Assembly: GCA_024742475.1 (NCBI GenBank) | Contig: JANSYI010000021.1 | Coordinates: 103,768 to 167,767, forward strand | From: a bacterium | GTDB lineage: Bacteria > Myxococcota_A > Polyangia > Nannocystales > Nannocystaceae | Length of the DNA stretch: 64,000 nucleotides | Direction: 5' to 3' | Part shown: positions 25,593-34,294 of the stretch, in pieces | Numbering within the stretch: position 1 is the first letter of the stretch | Layout of the letters: each line of letters starts with the position of its first letter | The notes under the pieces: model-generated | Database searches by the model: none | The model's input: only the letters and a program-made list of their open reading frames with translations | What the model was told of the DNA's origin: nothing | Position numbers and translations under genes: made by a program

Positions 25593-25728
25593 CTCCAGCA
25601 CCAACGATGCAGAGCACCCCGGTGCGACAGTGCGGTGTTGCGTCTCACCACGTAGGCGTTTGGCCCAGAAACTCCCATACCCGCGAAATTCCGTGTAGGT
25701 TCCGGGCGAACAGACCTGGTACGGGGCT

Positions 25729-25742
25729 CGCTATCGATAGCG
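25729..25742. promoter_or_regulatory. Perfect 14-bp palindrome, operator-like
   Basis: CGCTATCGATAGCG is a perfect palindrome located one base before the GTG of a candidate 44-residue membrane peptide. Its length and position fit a dimeric repressor site. No matching regulator is known. The remainder of the gap 25593-25937 shows no other feature apart from that small frame. Confidence 0.4.
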
Positions 25743-25743
25743 G

Positions 25744-25878
25744 GTGAAGCAAACGCTTCGCCGCCCCGTCCGAAAGATTGACCCGGTCATGCTGTCGCCC
25801 ATCTCCCTCGCCCTCGCGCTCCTCCTCTGCAGCCTCCTCATCGCGGCCGCGTACATGGCCGTCGACGAGCGCGCATAG
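25744..25878 (+). CDS. Candidate 44-residue single-TM peptide
   Basis: GTG 25744 to TAG 25876-25878. The product has a basic head (KQTLRRPVRKIDP), one hydrophobic helix (SLALALLLCSLLIAAAYMA) and an acidic tail VDERA, the positive-inside layout of a small inner-membrane protein. An internal ATG at 25789 would give a 29-residue form. No clear ribosome-binding site; a 14-bp palindrome immediately precedes the start. It is not similar to anything recognised and could be chance. Confidence 0.35.
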   Translation: MKQTLRRPVRKIDPVMLSPISLALALLLCSLLIAAAYMAVDERA

Positions 25879-25937
25879 AGACACGGGCAACATCGTCGCT
25901 GCGGCCGCCGACCCATCCGGGTGGCGGCCGTTCGCAA

Positions 25938-26345
25938 TTAGCGGTCGTGGCTCCAGCGGCGCGCCACGTCGGCTTCGCAGTAGAGCTCACAGTACGTGTA
26001 GTACAGCCACTCCTCCTCGATCGGATCCCACTCGCTTCCCGCGTCCTCCTCGTAGCTTTCGCAGTGCAGCCCGACGAGGAACTCGCCACCCTCTTGCGCA
26101 GCGGTCCTGCGCAGGCGCCTCTGCATCTGTCGCTCGTTGCAGCTGAACGCGTCGATGAGGGCGCCGTCCTCCACCGTCGCCTCGTCGTGCTCGAAGACGG
26201 TGCCGATGATGCGCGCGCCGGAGGGGACGGCGTCGACGACCCGGATTTCTCTCGTGGTCACGACCTGCGGGAACGTCTCGCCCTCGTAGTTCGAGGAACA
26301 CGCGGTGAGCACGAGCCCCAGCATCAAAGTCGACCAGCCACGCAT
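25938..26345 (-). CDS. Small lipoprotein (hypothetical), source of a duplicated signal sequence
   Basis: 135 residues. The leader MRGWSTLMLGLVLTAC has a lipobox (Cys16). The mature part contains an alternating-strand region TREIRVVDAVPSGARIIGTV, then a helix with CNERQMQRRLRRTAAQEGGE and a Cys/acidic C-terminus (HCESYEED and YCELYCEADVARRW); five Cys remain after the lipid Cys. No family recognised. Its N-terminal coding DNA (26276-26320) is about 90% identical to a noncoding segment at 27963-28007. That is evidence that this gene and its surroundings were duplicated and partly deleted. Confidence 0.7.
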   Translation of the reverse strand: MRGWSTLMLGLVLTACSSNYEGETFPQVVTTREIRVVDAVPSGARIIGTVFEHDEATVEDGALIDAFSCNERQMQRRLRRTAAQEGGEFLVGLHCESYEEDAGSEWDPIEEEWLYYTYCELYCEADVARRWSHDR

Positions 26346-26475
26346 GTGGCCACAGAAGTGCAATGCCGGTGCCAGCGCCGAAACGCCGTGCAGAGGCTGA
26401 TCGGCGCGGTGATATGCCGCGGGTGTGTGATCGAGGCGACAGTCGGCCGTGGCGTATTTGCGTCGGCCAGGGCCC

Positions 26476-26573
26476 TCAGCACCCGTCGTCGTCGTTGTTG
26501 TTGGTGCGGCCCTGCACGCGAAGGCCAAGGTTCGTCGTAGTCGGAACCGACGGACGCTCCGGCTGTCCTTGTC
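26476..26573 (-). pseudogene. Remnant of a duplicated lipoprotein locus (3' end plus upstream block)
   Basis: The end of this frame reads RVQGRTNNNDDDGC-stop (26476-26510). It is nearly identical in DNA to the 3' end of the lipoprotein gene at 28028 (VQGVTNNNDDGC-stop). The adjacent block 26522-26573 is about 75% identical to 29773-29825, upstream of the lipoprotein pair. About 2 kb of coding sequence present in the other copy is missing between these blocks, so this is a collapsed duplicate rather than a functional gene. Confidence 0.6.
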
Positions 26574-26578
26574 CATCG

Positions 26579-27064
26579 ATGGCGATTCGAACGTTGCGCT
26601 TTGGCGTCGCCGCGCTGCTGCTGGGCGGGTGTACGCCCGCTCCCGCGGGTCCGCTGCACGTCTCCATCGCCGAGCTCCACGAGACGCCCGCCGCGCTCGC
26701 TGGGCGAGACGTCGTCGTCGAGGGCTACCTGTTCCTGTGCTGGGAGGGCGGGCACTTGTCGACGACCCGCGCCGAGGGTGCTTCGCCCAACGTCAGACAC
26801 ACGCTGCGGCTGCACCCGAGCCGCGACTTGCAAGACCCCGAGCAGTATGACGGCACTCTCGGGCGCGTCCGCGGCACCGTGTTCGCCGACGAGGCTCATG
26901 GGCGGACCTGGCCCCGAATCGTCGTCGAGCACGTGCAGCCGTGGGGTCGGTACCGACCCCGCCACGCCGAGCCGGTGCCTCCGGTGGACGTCGGCCCCGA
27001 TGCCGAACAGCGCGAGACCCTGCGCCGGGTCCGCACGGAGGTGTTCGGCGGGTCCGACACGTAG
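26579..27064 (+). CDS. Small lipoprotein, OB-like fold suspected
   Basis: 161 residues. The leader MAIRTLRFGVAALLLGGC ends in a lipobox (Cys18). The mature part begins LHVSIAELHETPAALAGRDV and continues VVEGYLFLCWEGGHLS, HTLRLHPSRD, GRVRGTVFADE and RIVVEHVQPW. This strand order resembles the OB-type nucleic-acid/metal-binding-like lipoproteins in which a first strand precedes VxVxGxL. The assignment rests on pattern only. ATG at 26579, just upstream of GCGATTCG. Divergent from the remnant lipoprotein locus; convergent with the basic-tail protein gene. Confidence 0.65.
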   Translation: MAIRTLRFGVAALLLGGCTPAPAGPLHVSIAELHETPAALAGRDVVVEGYLFLCWEGGHLSTTRAEGASPNVRHTLRLHPSRDLQDPEQYDGTLGRVRGTVFADEAHGRTWPRIVVEHVQPWGRYRPRHAEPVPPVDVGPDAEQRETLRRVRTEVFGGSDT

Positions 27065-27082
27065 CGAGACGGGACGCGCTCT

Positions 27083-27880
27083 CTACCCTCCGCGCGTCTT
27101 GGTCTTCTTCACCTTCCGCCCGTCGAGCTTCCTCTTCAGCCGCCGCTTGCCCTTCTTCCGCGGCTTCTCTCGGTTGGAGGGCGCCTTGTGGGTCGGCCCC
27201 TGATGGTTGCGGTCGAGGGCAGCCGGGGGGTTCTTCTCCTCTTCCTTCTTCTTGGGGGGCGGCGGAGGAGGAAGCGGCTTTCCCTTCTTCGCGATCTCGT
27301 TGCGCGCGGCGAGGGTGATACCCCAGGTCCCGAACGGGACCCTGCGGCGGTGAGTCAGTACCTTGAACTGCGACCACCCCTCGCCCTTGATGGTCATCGC
27401 CTTCTGGATGCAGACGGCGCCCGACTGGTAGACGAACGGGTCACGCGTGCAGCGATACTTGGACTGCACGCCAAGGTCGAGCGCGTAGACGACATCGGTC
27501 ACTCGGTGGACGACGTTGCCCTCGATCCGCGCGCTGTCCACGACCTCGTTCGTCTTGGCGCGATAGGTTCCCACGCCGGTGATGACGACCCCGCCCGCGC
27601 TCTCTGGCTCAGGTGCGGGCTCCGGACCCGCGAGTCCCCACCCCATGTCCCTTGGCTTGCTGACCTTGGCGACATAGGTCACGAAGCACTTCGCTGCGTA
27701 GCGGTAGTTCCAGTCTCCACCGCCGAGGTCGATCGCCTCGGAGATCGTGGTCTCGTCGCACTTGAAGGACTTGATGACACCGGGGGCCTCCGCGCCGGCC
27801 GCGGCCTCTGCCGAGGTGGGCCACGAAAGACAGATGCCCCCGAACAGGGCGGAAAGGATGAACGTGGGGCTGCGAAACAT
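27083..27880 (-). CDS. Secreted protein with polyproline and Lys/Arg-rich C-terminal tail
   Basis: 265 residues. A cleavable signal peptide (MFRSPTFILSALFGGICL to about SAEA) is followed by a ~150-residue beta-rich domain with four cysteines, including KSFKCDETTISEAIDLGGGD and RCTRDPFVYQSGAVC. From about residue 195 the chain becomes PLPPPPPPKKKEEEK and ends in a ~50-residue strongly basic tail (KPRKKGKRRLKRKLDGRKVK). Histone-like tails on exported proteins can bind polyanions such as DNA, LPS or polysaccharide. No family recognised. ATG 27880 begins the signal peptide; the upstream frame is not protein-like. Confidence 0.65.
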   Translation of the reverse strand: MFRSPTFILSALFGGICLSWPTSAEAAAGAEAPGVIKSFKCDETTISEAIDLGGGDWNYRYAAKCFVTYVAKVSKPRDMGWGLAGPEPAPEPESAGGVVITGVGTYRAKTNEVVDSARIEGNVVHRVTDVVYALDLGVQSKYRCTRDPFVYQSGAVCIQKAMTIKGEGWSQFKVLTHRRRVPFGTWGITLAARNEIAKKGKPLPPPPPPKKKEEEKNPPAALDRNHQGPTHKAPSNREKPRKKGKRRLKRKLDGRKVKKTKTRGG

Positions 27881-27962
27881 GCTGACCTCGTGCTGCACCA
27901 AGGTCGACGCGCGAGGAGTTCGATGTGACGCGACTTCGCTCGGCGAGGGCCCGACGACGGCC

Positions 27963-28007
27963 TCTCGCCCTCGTCGTTCGAGGAGCACGCGGTGAGGACG
28001 AGCTCAC
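27963..28007 (-). repeat. Noncoding copy of a lipoprotein signal-sequence segment
   Basis: 45 bp about 90% identical to 26276-26320, where it encodes LVLTACSSNYEGE of a lipoprotein. Here the same translation (LVLTACSSNDEGE) is not followed by the rest of that gene. Together with the neighbouring 3' end at 28028 it preserves the order seen in the 26.3-26.6 kb locus. Confidence 0.6.
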
Positions 28008-28027
28008 CGGCGTTTTCGCGGGAGCTC

Positions 28028-28843
28028 TCAGCAGCCGTCGTCGTTGTTGTTGGTGACGCCCTGCACGTCGCCCTGCACGTCCCCGCAGACCTCGAAGACC
28101 TCCGAGATGCACAGCGAGGGGTTGAGGTTGACGTTGCAGGTCGACAGCTCTTCGAGATCGTGCAGGCCGCTGAGCGCTTCGAGGCTGGCGTGGTGGGTCA
28201 CGCTCAGTTGCCCCAGGCGCCTCAGCCCGTCGAATCCCGTCACGTCGCGAAGGGCGTCGTTGCGCCACAGGGTCAGCCCGTATCGAATCCTGCGGAGCCC
28301 GTCGAAGCCCGCGAGCTCCTCGAGGGCCGGATTGTCGGCCACGATGACCGAACCTCGTGGGGGGTTGAAGCGGCCCGTTCCGATGGTCTCGACCAGGCCC
28401 AAGCCCGCGGTCGAGCGAAGCGAGGGGTTGTTCGAGATGCGGACGTCTCCTCCGACGACGCGCAAGCATGCCAGCGTGTCGAGGCATACGAGCTCGGACG
28501 CGGCGATTTCGAGGGTGCCCTCGATCTCCACGACCCCGGCGAGCGCGTCGAGCTCCCCGGCAGACGCAACGCGCACGTCGCCCTCGACGACGGCGCCGTC
28601 GCACTGCACGGTGGCGTCACAGCCTGGGCCCTCGAGGGGCTGGCCCGTGCTGGATCCGCCCCCCGAGCTCGACGTGTCCATCGCATCACCCGACGAGCTC
28701 GACGTGCCCTGCGGGTCCGACGACGTCGTGCTCGCTGGACCCGACGCCGTGTCGCTGGCTTCGGTGGTGCCCGAGGGGGCCTCGGCCACGGCGGAGTCAC
28801 CACAACCCGCGAGCAGGACGAGCGGCAACCACCACGCCCTCAT
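28028..28843 (-). CDS. Lipoprotein with receptor-L-domain-like leucine-rich repeats
   Basis: 271 residues. Lipobox in MRAWWLPLVLLAGC (Cys14), then a ~55-residue Ser/Gly/Thr linker with SSSSG and TSSSGGGSSTG. The mature domain has beta-helical repeats of the receptor-L type: VEIEGTLEIAASELVCLDTL, GGDVRISNNPSLRSTAGLG, IVADNPALEELAGFDGLRRI and RNDALRDVTGFDGLRRLGQL. The C-terminus ends in TNNNDDGC. Probably a cell-surface recognition protein. Its ATG overlaps the stop of the preceding gene (ATGA), so they form an operon. The 3' end is duplicated at 26476. Confidence 0.78.
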   Translation of the reverse strand: MRAWWLPLVLLAGCGDSAVAEAPSGTTEASDTASGPASTTSSDPQGTSSSSGDAMDTSSSGGGSSTGQPLEGPGCDATVQCDGAVVEGDVRVASAGELDALAGVVEIEGTLEIAASELVCLDTLACLRVVGGDVRISNNPSLRSTAGLGLVETIGTGRFNPPRGSVIVADNPALEELAGFDGLRRIRYGLTLWRNDALRDVTGFDGLRRLGQLSVTHHASLEALSGLHDLEELSTCNVNLNPSLCISEVFEVCGDVQGDVQGVTNNNDDGC

Positions 28844-29742
28844 GATGGAACTCCGCAGATGCCGACGTCCTGAAAGCCGATGGGGCCTTCTCCTTCTTCA
28901 AACCAGGGTAGACACTGTGTCTTCGAGGGACAGTCAGGATCCGAGACCGAGCAGTACGGGGTGCAGCACGCAGCGCTTCCGGGCGGGCAAGTCGGCGACA
29001 GGTCCGCGTTGGCGCACACCAGGCCCGGTTCACAGTCGTTCGTGAACTCGCAGGGCTCGAACTCGCTGCCTCCCTCCTCGGATGAGTCGGGCGCGCACAC
29101 GAAGTCGCTGTCACTGGGGTAGCAGCCCTCACCCGGCTCGCAGTTCTGCGCGAGGGGATCGCAGATGGGCAGGCACAGCGCCAAGGTGCCGTCTGCGCTG
29201 ATGCGGCAGGACTGGTCGACGCCCGGGCACGTGGCCGCCTGCCAGCCTCCGATGCACATCCCCACGCAGGTGCCCTCGAGGGTGCGGCCGTCGACGGCCC
29301 AGCACATCGAATGCAGCTCGCACGTGTCGATGCCGGAGACGCCCGAGCCCTCCACGGTGCAGGGCTCTCCGGGCGCGGCCGGGTCGGGGGCGATAGGCAT
29401 GCAGCGGGTCGCGTTCCAGGCGCTGCCCCCATCGTTCGCGTACGGCATGCACTTCTCGCCCGGAGGGCAGTCTTCGAGCCACACGCTGCACTCGATCGCC
29501 CCCCAGCCGCCATCGACGGGGTTGAGGAAGCCCGGAGGGACTCCGTCGAGCGGATCGCCGCTGCTGCTGCTCGAGGTTGCGGGGTCACCGAGGGTCAAAC
29601 CGCCGCTGCTCGACTCCCCGTGAGCCCCACTGCTCGTGGTGCCGATGGGGCCGGGGGGCGCTCCGGTGCTTTCGGCCGCCGTGTCCGCTGGCGCAGGCCC
29701 GCACGCGACGATGACGAGCAAAGACGCAGCATGAAGCCTCAT
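28840..29742 (-). CDS. Cys-rich lipoprotein with Ser-rich linker
   Basis: 300 residues from ATG 29742 (MRLHAASLLVIVAC, lipobox Cys14); an ATG six codons earlier is possible. A ~55-residue Ser/Gly/Thr/Pro linker (TSSSSSGDPLDG) precedes a domain with about 23 cysteines in CxxGxxC-like modules: ECSVWLEDCPPGEKCMPYAN, CDPLAQNCEPGEGCYPS and CEFTNDCEPGLVCANAD. This arrangement recurs in extracellular Cys-rich myxobacterial lipoproteins of unknown function. It is translationally coupled to the receptor-L-like lipoprotein downstream, suggesting a joint surface role. Confidence 0.75.
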   Translation of the reverse strand: MRLHAASLLVIVACGPAPADTAAESTGAPPGPIGTTSSGAHGESSSGGLTLGDPATSSSSSGDPLDGVPPGFLNPVDGGWGAIECSVWLEDCPPGEKCMPYANDGGSAWNATRCMPIAPDPAAPGEPCTVEGSGVSGIDTCELHSMCWAVDGRTLEGTCVGMCIGGWQAATCPGVDQSCRISADGTLALCLPICDPLAQNCEPGEGCYPSDSDFVCAPDSSEEGGSEFEPCEFTNDCEPGLVCANADLSPTCPPGSAACCTPYCSVSDPDCPSKTQCLPWFEEGEGPIGFQDVGICGVPS

Positions 29743-29772
29743 TGCTCTCAAAGCTAACATTGCTGGTGCGCG

Positions 29773-29825
29773 TGGCCAAGGTTCTTCGCACGTGGAATCG
29801 CCGCACGCCGCGGCTGTCCCCGCTC
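29773..29825. repeat. Block similar to 26522-26573
   Basis: Roughly 75% identity by eye to the block at 26522-26573, sharing GGCCAAGGTTC at one end and CGGCTGTCC at the other. It lies between kbl and the lipoprotein pair and marks the outer boundary of the proposed duplicated segment. Confidence 0.45.
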
Positions 29826-29847
29826 CACGAAAACCTTCCTCGCCCCG

Positions 29848-31035
<1,188 letters not shown>

Positions 31036-31089
31036 CGCCGCGGATGGTAGCAACGGCCCGCGAGCGTTCCGCGTGAGGTTGCTTGCGGG

Positions 31090-33387
31090 TCAGCGCGTCG
31101 CGTCGGCCGCGTCTTGCACGAGCACGCGGCGGCGCGCCCGGGCGACGTCGTTGGGGCTGTGCAGCAGGAGGGTCTCGGCGAGCTCGCGCGCCCTCTCGGC
31201 CGAGGCCGCGTCGCCCTTTCGCAACAGCAGCCGAACGCGCAACTCGTCGACGGCGTCTCGTTCGTGAGCCTCGAGCCGAGCGGTCGGAATCGCATCGAGC
31301 GTGGCGAGCCCCGCGTCGACCCCGTCGCTCAGCACGGTTGCCCGAACCACCGCGAGGTGTGCGTCGCCCGAGCTCGGGTCTATGGCGCGGGCCAGGAGCG
31401 CGAAGTGCAGCGACAGGGCGGCGTTGCGGCGCTCGGCGGCGAGCTGGCTGCGCACGAGCAGGGGCGTGGCATCGTCGGGGTGCGTCTGGCTGCGTCGCTG
31501 CGCCATGGCGTCGGCGTGCTCGATTGCCCCGGCCTCACGCAGGCCACGAATGATCGCCGAGAACGCGAGGCGCCGGCTGGGGGTGATCGCGGCGGCCGAC
31601 TGCGGCGAGGGCCGACGCTTCACGATGTACTCGATGAGTGCCGCGGGCGCCGGGGTGCGCACGCGGTCGAGCGCCTGGGCGAAGGCTGTGTCGCGCGCGT
31701 CGATCTGGCCGCGTCTGCCGTGGACCTCGGAGAGCATGAGCCAGGCGTCGACCGAGCCCGCGCGTGTCCGGGTCGCAAACTCGGCGTGGCCGGCCGCAGC
31801 CTCGGTGTCTCCCGTGGCCAGCGCGAGGCGAGCGGCGACGGCGTGCAGGCTTCCGTCCAGCGGCCTCCAGCGCAGCGCGTCGCGCAAAGGCACCGCGCCC
31901 GAGGCGACGCCGGCGTTGGTGCGTGCGCTCCCTGCCCAGCCATGCGGCGCGAGGAGCCAAAGGCATGCCGCGCCCGCCACCGCGACCGGCGGAGCGAGTC
32001 GAATCAGCCGCTTGCGCCCGAGCTTCGCGCTGCCGTGCGGAGTGAGGGCACCGACGAGCGCCATCAGGGGCGCGGCCACGCCGATGAACTCGAGCGAGAA
32101 GTCGGTGAAGCTCTGCAGGCCGAGGGCCGCGATGCCGAGCAGGAGAATCGTCCTCGCCTTGCGCTCGCGCTTGGGGCCGCTGTGCCGGAGTGCGCGAGTC
32201 CACCACCACGCCCCGGCGAGCACGACCGACCCCCCCACGAGCACGCCCCACTCGACCACCGCGGTGATCGGCGCGGACTCGAGGTGCGTGAACAGTCGGT
32301 CCGAGCCTGGAGCGTGCAGGGGGAAGAGATCGATGAACGTGCCCCGGCCGGTCCCGAGCAGCGGGCTCTTCCACACCAGGCCCGCCGCCTCGACCGCGGG
32401 CGCGAGCTTTTCGTCGTAGGCGGCGCTGGGATCGTCGAAGAGGCTGACGAGCTCCGACCACGCGCCGTGCCGGCCGATGGCGACGACGAGCCCGACCAGC
32501 GCGAGCACGGCCAGAGCCAGCGGCCCTCGAGGCATTCGCTTGGATTGCGAGCCCGCGCTGGCGGGGATCTGGTGCAGGGCCAGGCCGAGCGCGACAGGGC
32601 CGAACACGGCCGCGGCGACGAGCGCTCCTCGAGACAGGGACAGCAGCAGCGCTGGCAGCAGAAGCGAGATTCCGCCGAGCATCGCCAAGCCCCGGTCGCG
32701 GCGCTGCTCGGCCTTTGCTGCGTCGCGAGCCGTGCGGGCACCGTAGAGCTGGTCGAGCGCGAGCGCGCCGGCTGCGAACAAGGCAAGCAGCAGGAGCCCC
32801 GACTGGTGGTTCGGGTTGACGAACGTGCCCAACAGCGCGGTCCGCAGCTGGGGGAGCGCGTCGCGGGGCGTGTAGAGGCCGAATATCTTGGTGGCGCCGA
32901 CGAACGCGTGCAGGTACCCGATGCCCGCCACCATCAGCCCCGACGCGGCGACCGCCGCCGCGCTCAGGCGCCATGAGAGCTGCGCCGCGGCAAAGGCGAC
33001 GCCAGCGAGGCCCAGCAAGCGGACGCTCTCGGAGAGCGTGTCGGCGGGACGCACCGACAGACCGGAGGGCCCCACGCCCTCGGGGACCGCGTTGGCGACC
33101 CACGCCTGCAGCTCGGGCGCGAGCAGCCCTCGGAGCCCGGGGATCGGCAGCGCCGCGAGGGCCGTCCAGGCGGCGAGGAGGACGAGCACCGCCGCGGGCC
33201 ATGGCCGCACGAGGTCGGTGCGCGAGCGCTTGGCGACGCGCCACACGAGCGCTCCGACCAGCACGGTCCACCCCGCGACCACCTCCGGATGCACGCCGCC
33301 GAGGGCCAGCGCTGGCCCAGCGACGGCAAGCCCGAACAGACCCCGCGTCCACGGGAGTCGTCCGGAGCCGCGGCGATCCTCACTCAC
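31090..33387 (-). CDS. O-antigen-ligase/polymerase-like membrane protein with TPR-like C-terminus
   Basis: 765 residues from GTG 33387. The first ~480 residues hold about ten to twelve membrane helices. A central LGTFVNPNHQSGLLLLALFA, SLSRGALVAAAVFG and PLLGTGRGTFIDLFPLH are signature stretches of the O-antigen ligase (Wzy_C/WaaL) superfamily. The last ~250 residues are soluble Ala-rich helical repeats (ARLALATGDTEAAAGHAEFA, MLSEVHGRRGQIDARDTAFA) resembling TPRs. It likely ligates or polymerises cell-surface polysaccharide, but no glycosyltransferase gene is adjacent. The gene ends 54 bp upstream of the kbl start and is divergent from the nitrilase-like gene. Confidence 0.8.
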   Translation of the reverse strand: MSEDRRGSGRLPWTRGLFGLAVAGPALALGGVHPEVVAGWTVLVGALVWRVAKRSRTDLVRPWPAAVLVLLAAWTALAALPIPGLRGLLAPELQAWVANAVPEGVGPSGLSVRPADTLSESVRLLGLAGVAFAAAQLSWRLSAAAVAASGLMVAGIGYLHAFVGATKIFGLYTPRDALPQLRTALLGTFVNPNHQSGLLLLALFAAGALALDQLYGARTARDAAKAEQRRDRGLAMLGGISLLLPALLLSLSRGALVAAAVFGPVALGLALHQIPASAGSQSKRMPRGPLALAVLALVGLVVAIGRHGAWSELVSLFDDPSAAYDEKLAPAVEAAGLVWKSPLLGTGRGTFIDLFPLHAPGSDRLFTHLESAPITAVVEWGVLVGGSVVLAGAWWWTRALRHSGPKRERKARTILLLGIAALGLQSFTDFSLEFIGVAAPLMALVGALTPHGSAKLGRKRLIRLAPPVAVAGAACLWLLAPHGWAGSARTNAGVASGAVPLRDALRWRPLDGSLHAVAARLALATGDTEAAAGHAEFATRTRAGSVDAWLMLSEVHGRRGQIDARDTAFAQALDRVRTPAPAALIEYIVKRRPSPQSAAAITPSRRLAFSAIIRGLREAGAIEHADAMAQRRSQTHPDDATPLLVRSQLAAERRNAALSLHFALLARAIDPSSGDAHLAVVRATVLSDGVDAGLATLDAIPTARLEAHERDAVDELRVRLLLRKGDAASAERARELAETLLLHSPNDVARARRRVLVQDAADATR

Positions 33388-33542
33388 GACGGCGAGCGTA
33401 CCGCGGGTGCGTCGGGCCGAGGGCCCCGATGCTGGACACCTGCGGCGGAACAACGATCCGCGCCCTCTTCGGCCGCCGAGGAGGTCCGGTGGCGCAGGTT
33501 GCCCGCGAGGGGTTCGCGGCCGACGATGCGGCTGCCGTACGC

Positions 33543-34235
33543 ATGAAGGTCTGCCTGTCCCAGTTTCGCTCCGGCGCAGACACAGCGCTCAACCTGCGCC
33601 GTCATGTCGACGTGGTGCGGCGGGCTGCGCAGGAGCGCTGCGACCTCGTCCTCTTTCCCGAGCTGTCCGTCACGGGCTACCGCCTGACCGACGCCGCGCA
33701 GCACGTGATGGATCCGCATGCATCGGCGTTCGATCCGTTGGCCGACCTCGCGATGCAGCACGGCTCGACGATCGCGGTGGGTGTCCCTCTCGCGGCTGGC
33801 GGCGGCGCGCAGATCGGGATGGTCGTCTTCGACCCGAGCGGTCGTCGCTCGACCTATGCCAAGCAGCACCTGCACGCCGACGAGCAGCCCTTCTTCCTCT
33901 CCGGAGAGGTTCCCCTCGACCTTCGCGTTGGGGAGGCGCGGGTGGCCCCGGCGATCTGCTACGAGTCGCTGGTGCCCGAGCACGCGGCCGCAGCCATGGC
34001 GCGCGGTGCCACCGTCTATGCCGCGAGCGTGGCCAAGCCTACAAAAGCGATCGCGCGTGCTCATGCACACTACGCCGGTCTCGCGTCGAGGTATGGCGTG
34101 GCGGTGCTCGTCGTCAACGCTGTCGGGCGCTGCGAAGGCTTCGCAAGCGCCGGGAGGAGCGCCGCGTGGTCACGTGAAGGCGCGCTCATCGAAGCGCTCG
34201 ACGAGGAGGAAGGCGAGCTCTTCCTCGACCTCTGA
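33543..34235 (+). CDS. Carbon-nitrogen hydrolase (nitrilase superfamily)
   Basis: 230 residues, cytoplasmic amidase/nitrilase fold. All three catalytic residues are visible: Glu40 in LVLFPELSVTGY, Lys107 in STYAKQHLHADEQ, and Cys139 in VAPAICYESLVPEH. At 230 residues it is somewhat shorter than typical members (~270), with a compact C-terminus. The AICYE spelling and short length suggest an amidase-type branch rather than a true nitrilase; the substrate is unknown. ATG at 33543 (MKVCLSQFRS) fits family N-termini. Divergent from the O-antigen-ligase-like gene. Compare the broken nitrilase at 3213. Confidence 0.88.
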   Translation: MKVCLSQFRSGADTALNLRRHVDVVRRAAQERCDLVLFPELSVTGYRLTDAAQHVMDPHASAFDPLADLAMQHGSTIAVGVPLAAGGGAQIGMVVFDPSGRRSTYAKQHLHADEQPFFLSGEVPLDLRVGEARVAPAICYESLVPEHAAAAMARGATVYAASVAKPTKAIARAHAHYAGLASRYGVAVLVVNAVGRCEGFASAGRSAAWSREGALIEALDEEEGELFLDL

Positions 34236-34294
34236 CCGCGCTACGATGAAGGCGCGCCGTGAAGGCACCATCCACGGTCAGAGGATTTCATCTC

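Noticed and set aside
25645..25893. Minus-strand frame of ~80 codons in the gap after the single-pass membrane protein
   Set aside because: Composition is random-like with no signal, motif or ribosome-binding site; it overlaps the palindrome and the better plus-strand small frame.
28028..28060. C-terminal NNNDDGC considered as a sorting tag of the MYXO-CTERM kind
   Set aside because: There is no hydrophobic helix or basic end; the repeated occurrence at 26476 is better explained by DNA duplication.
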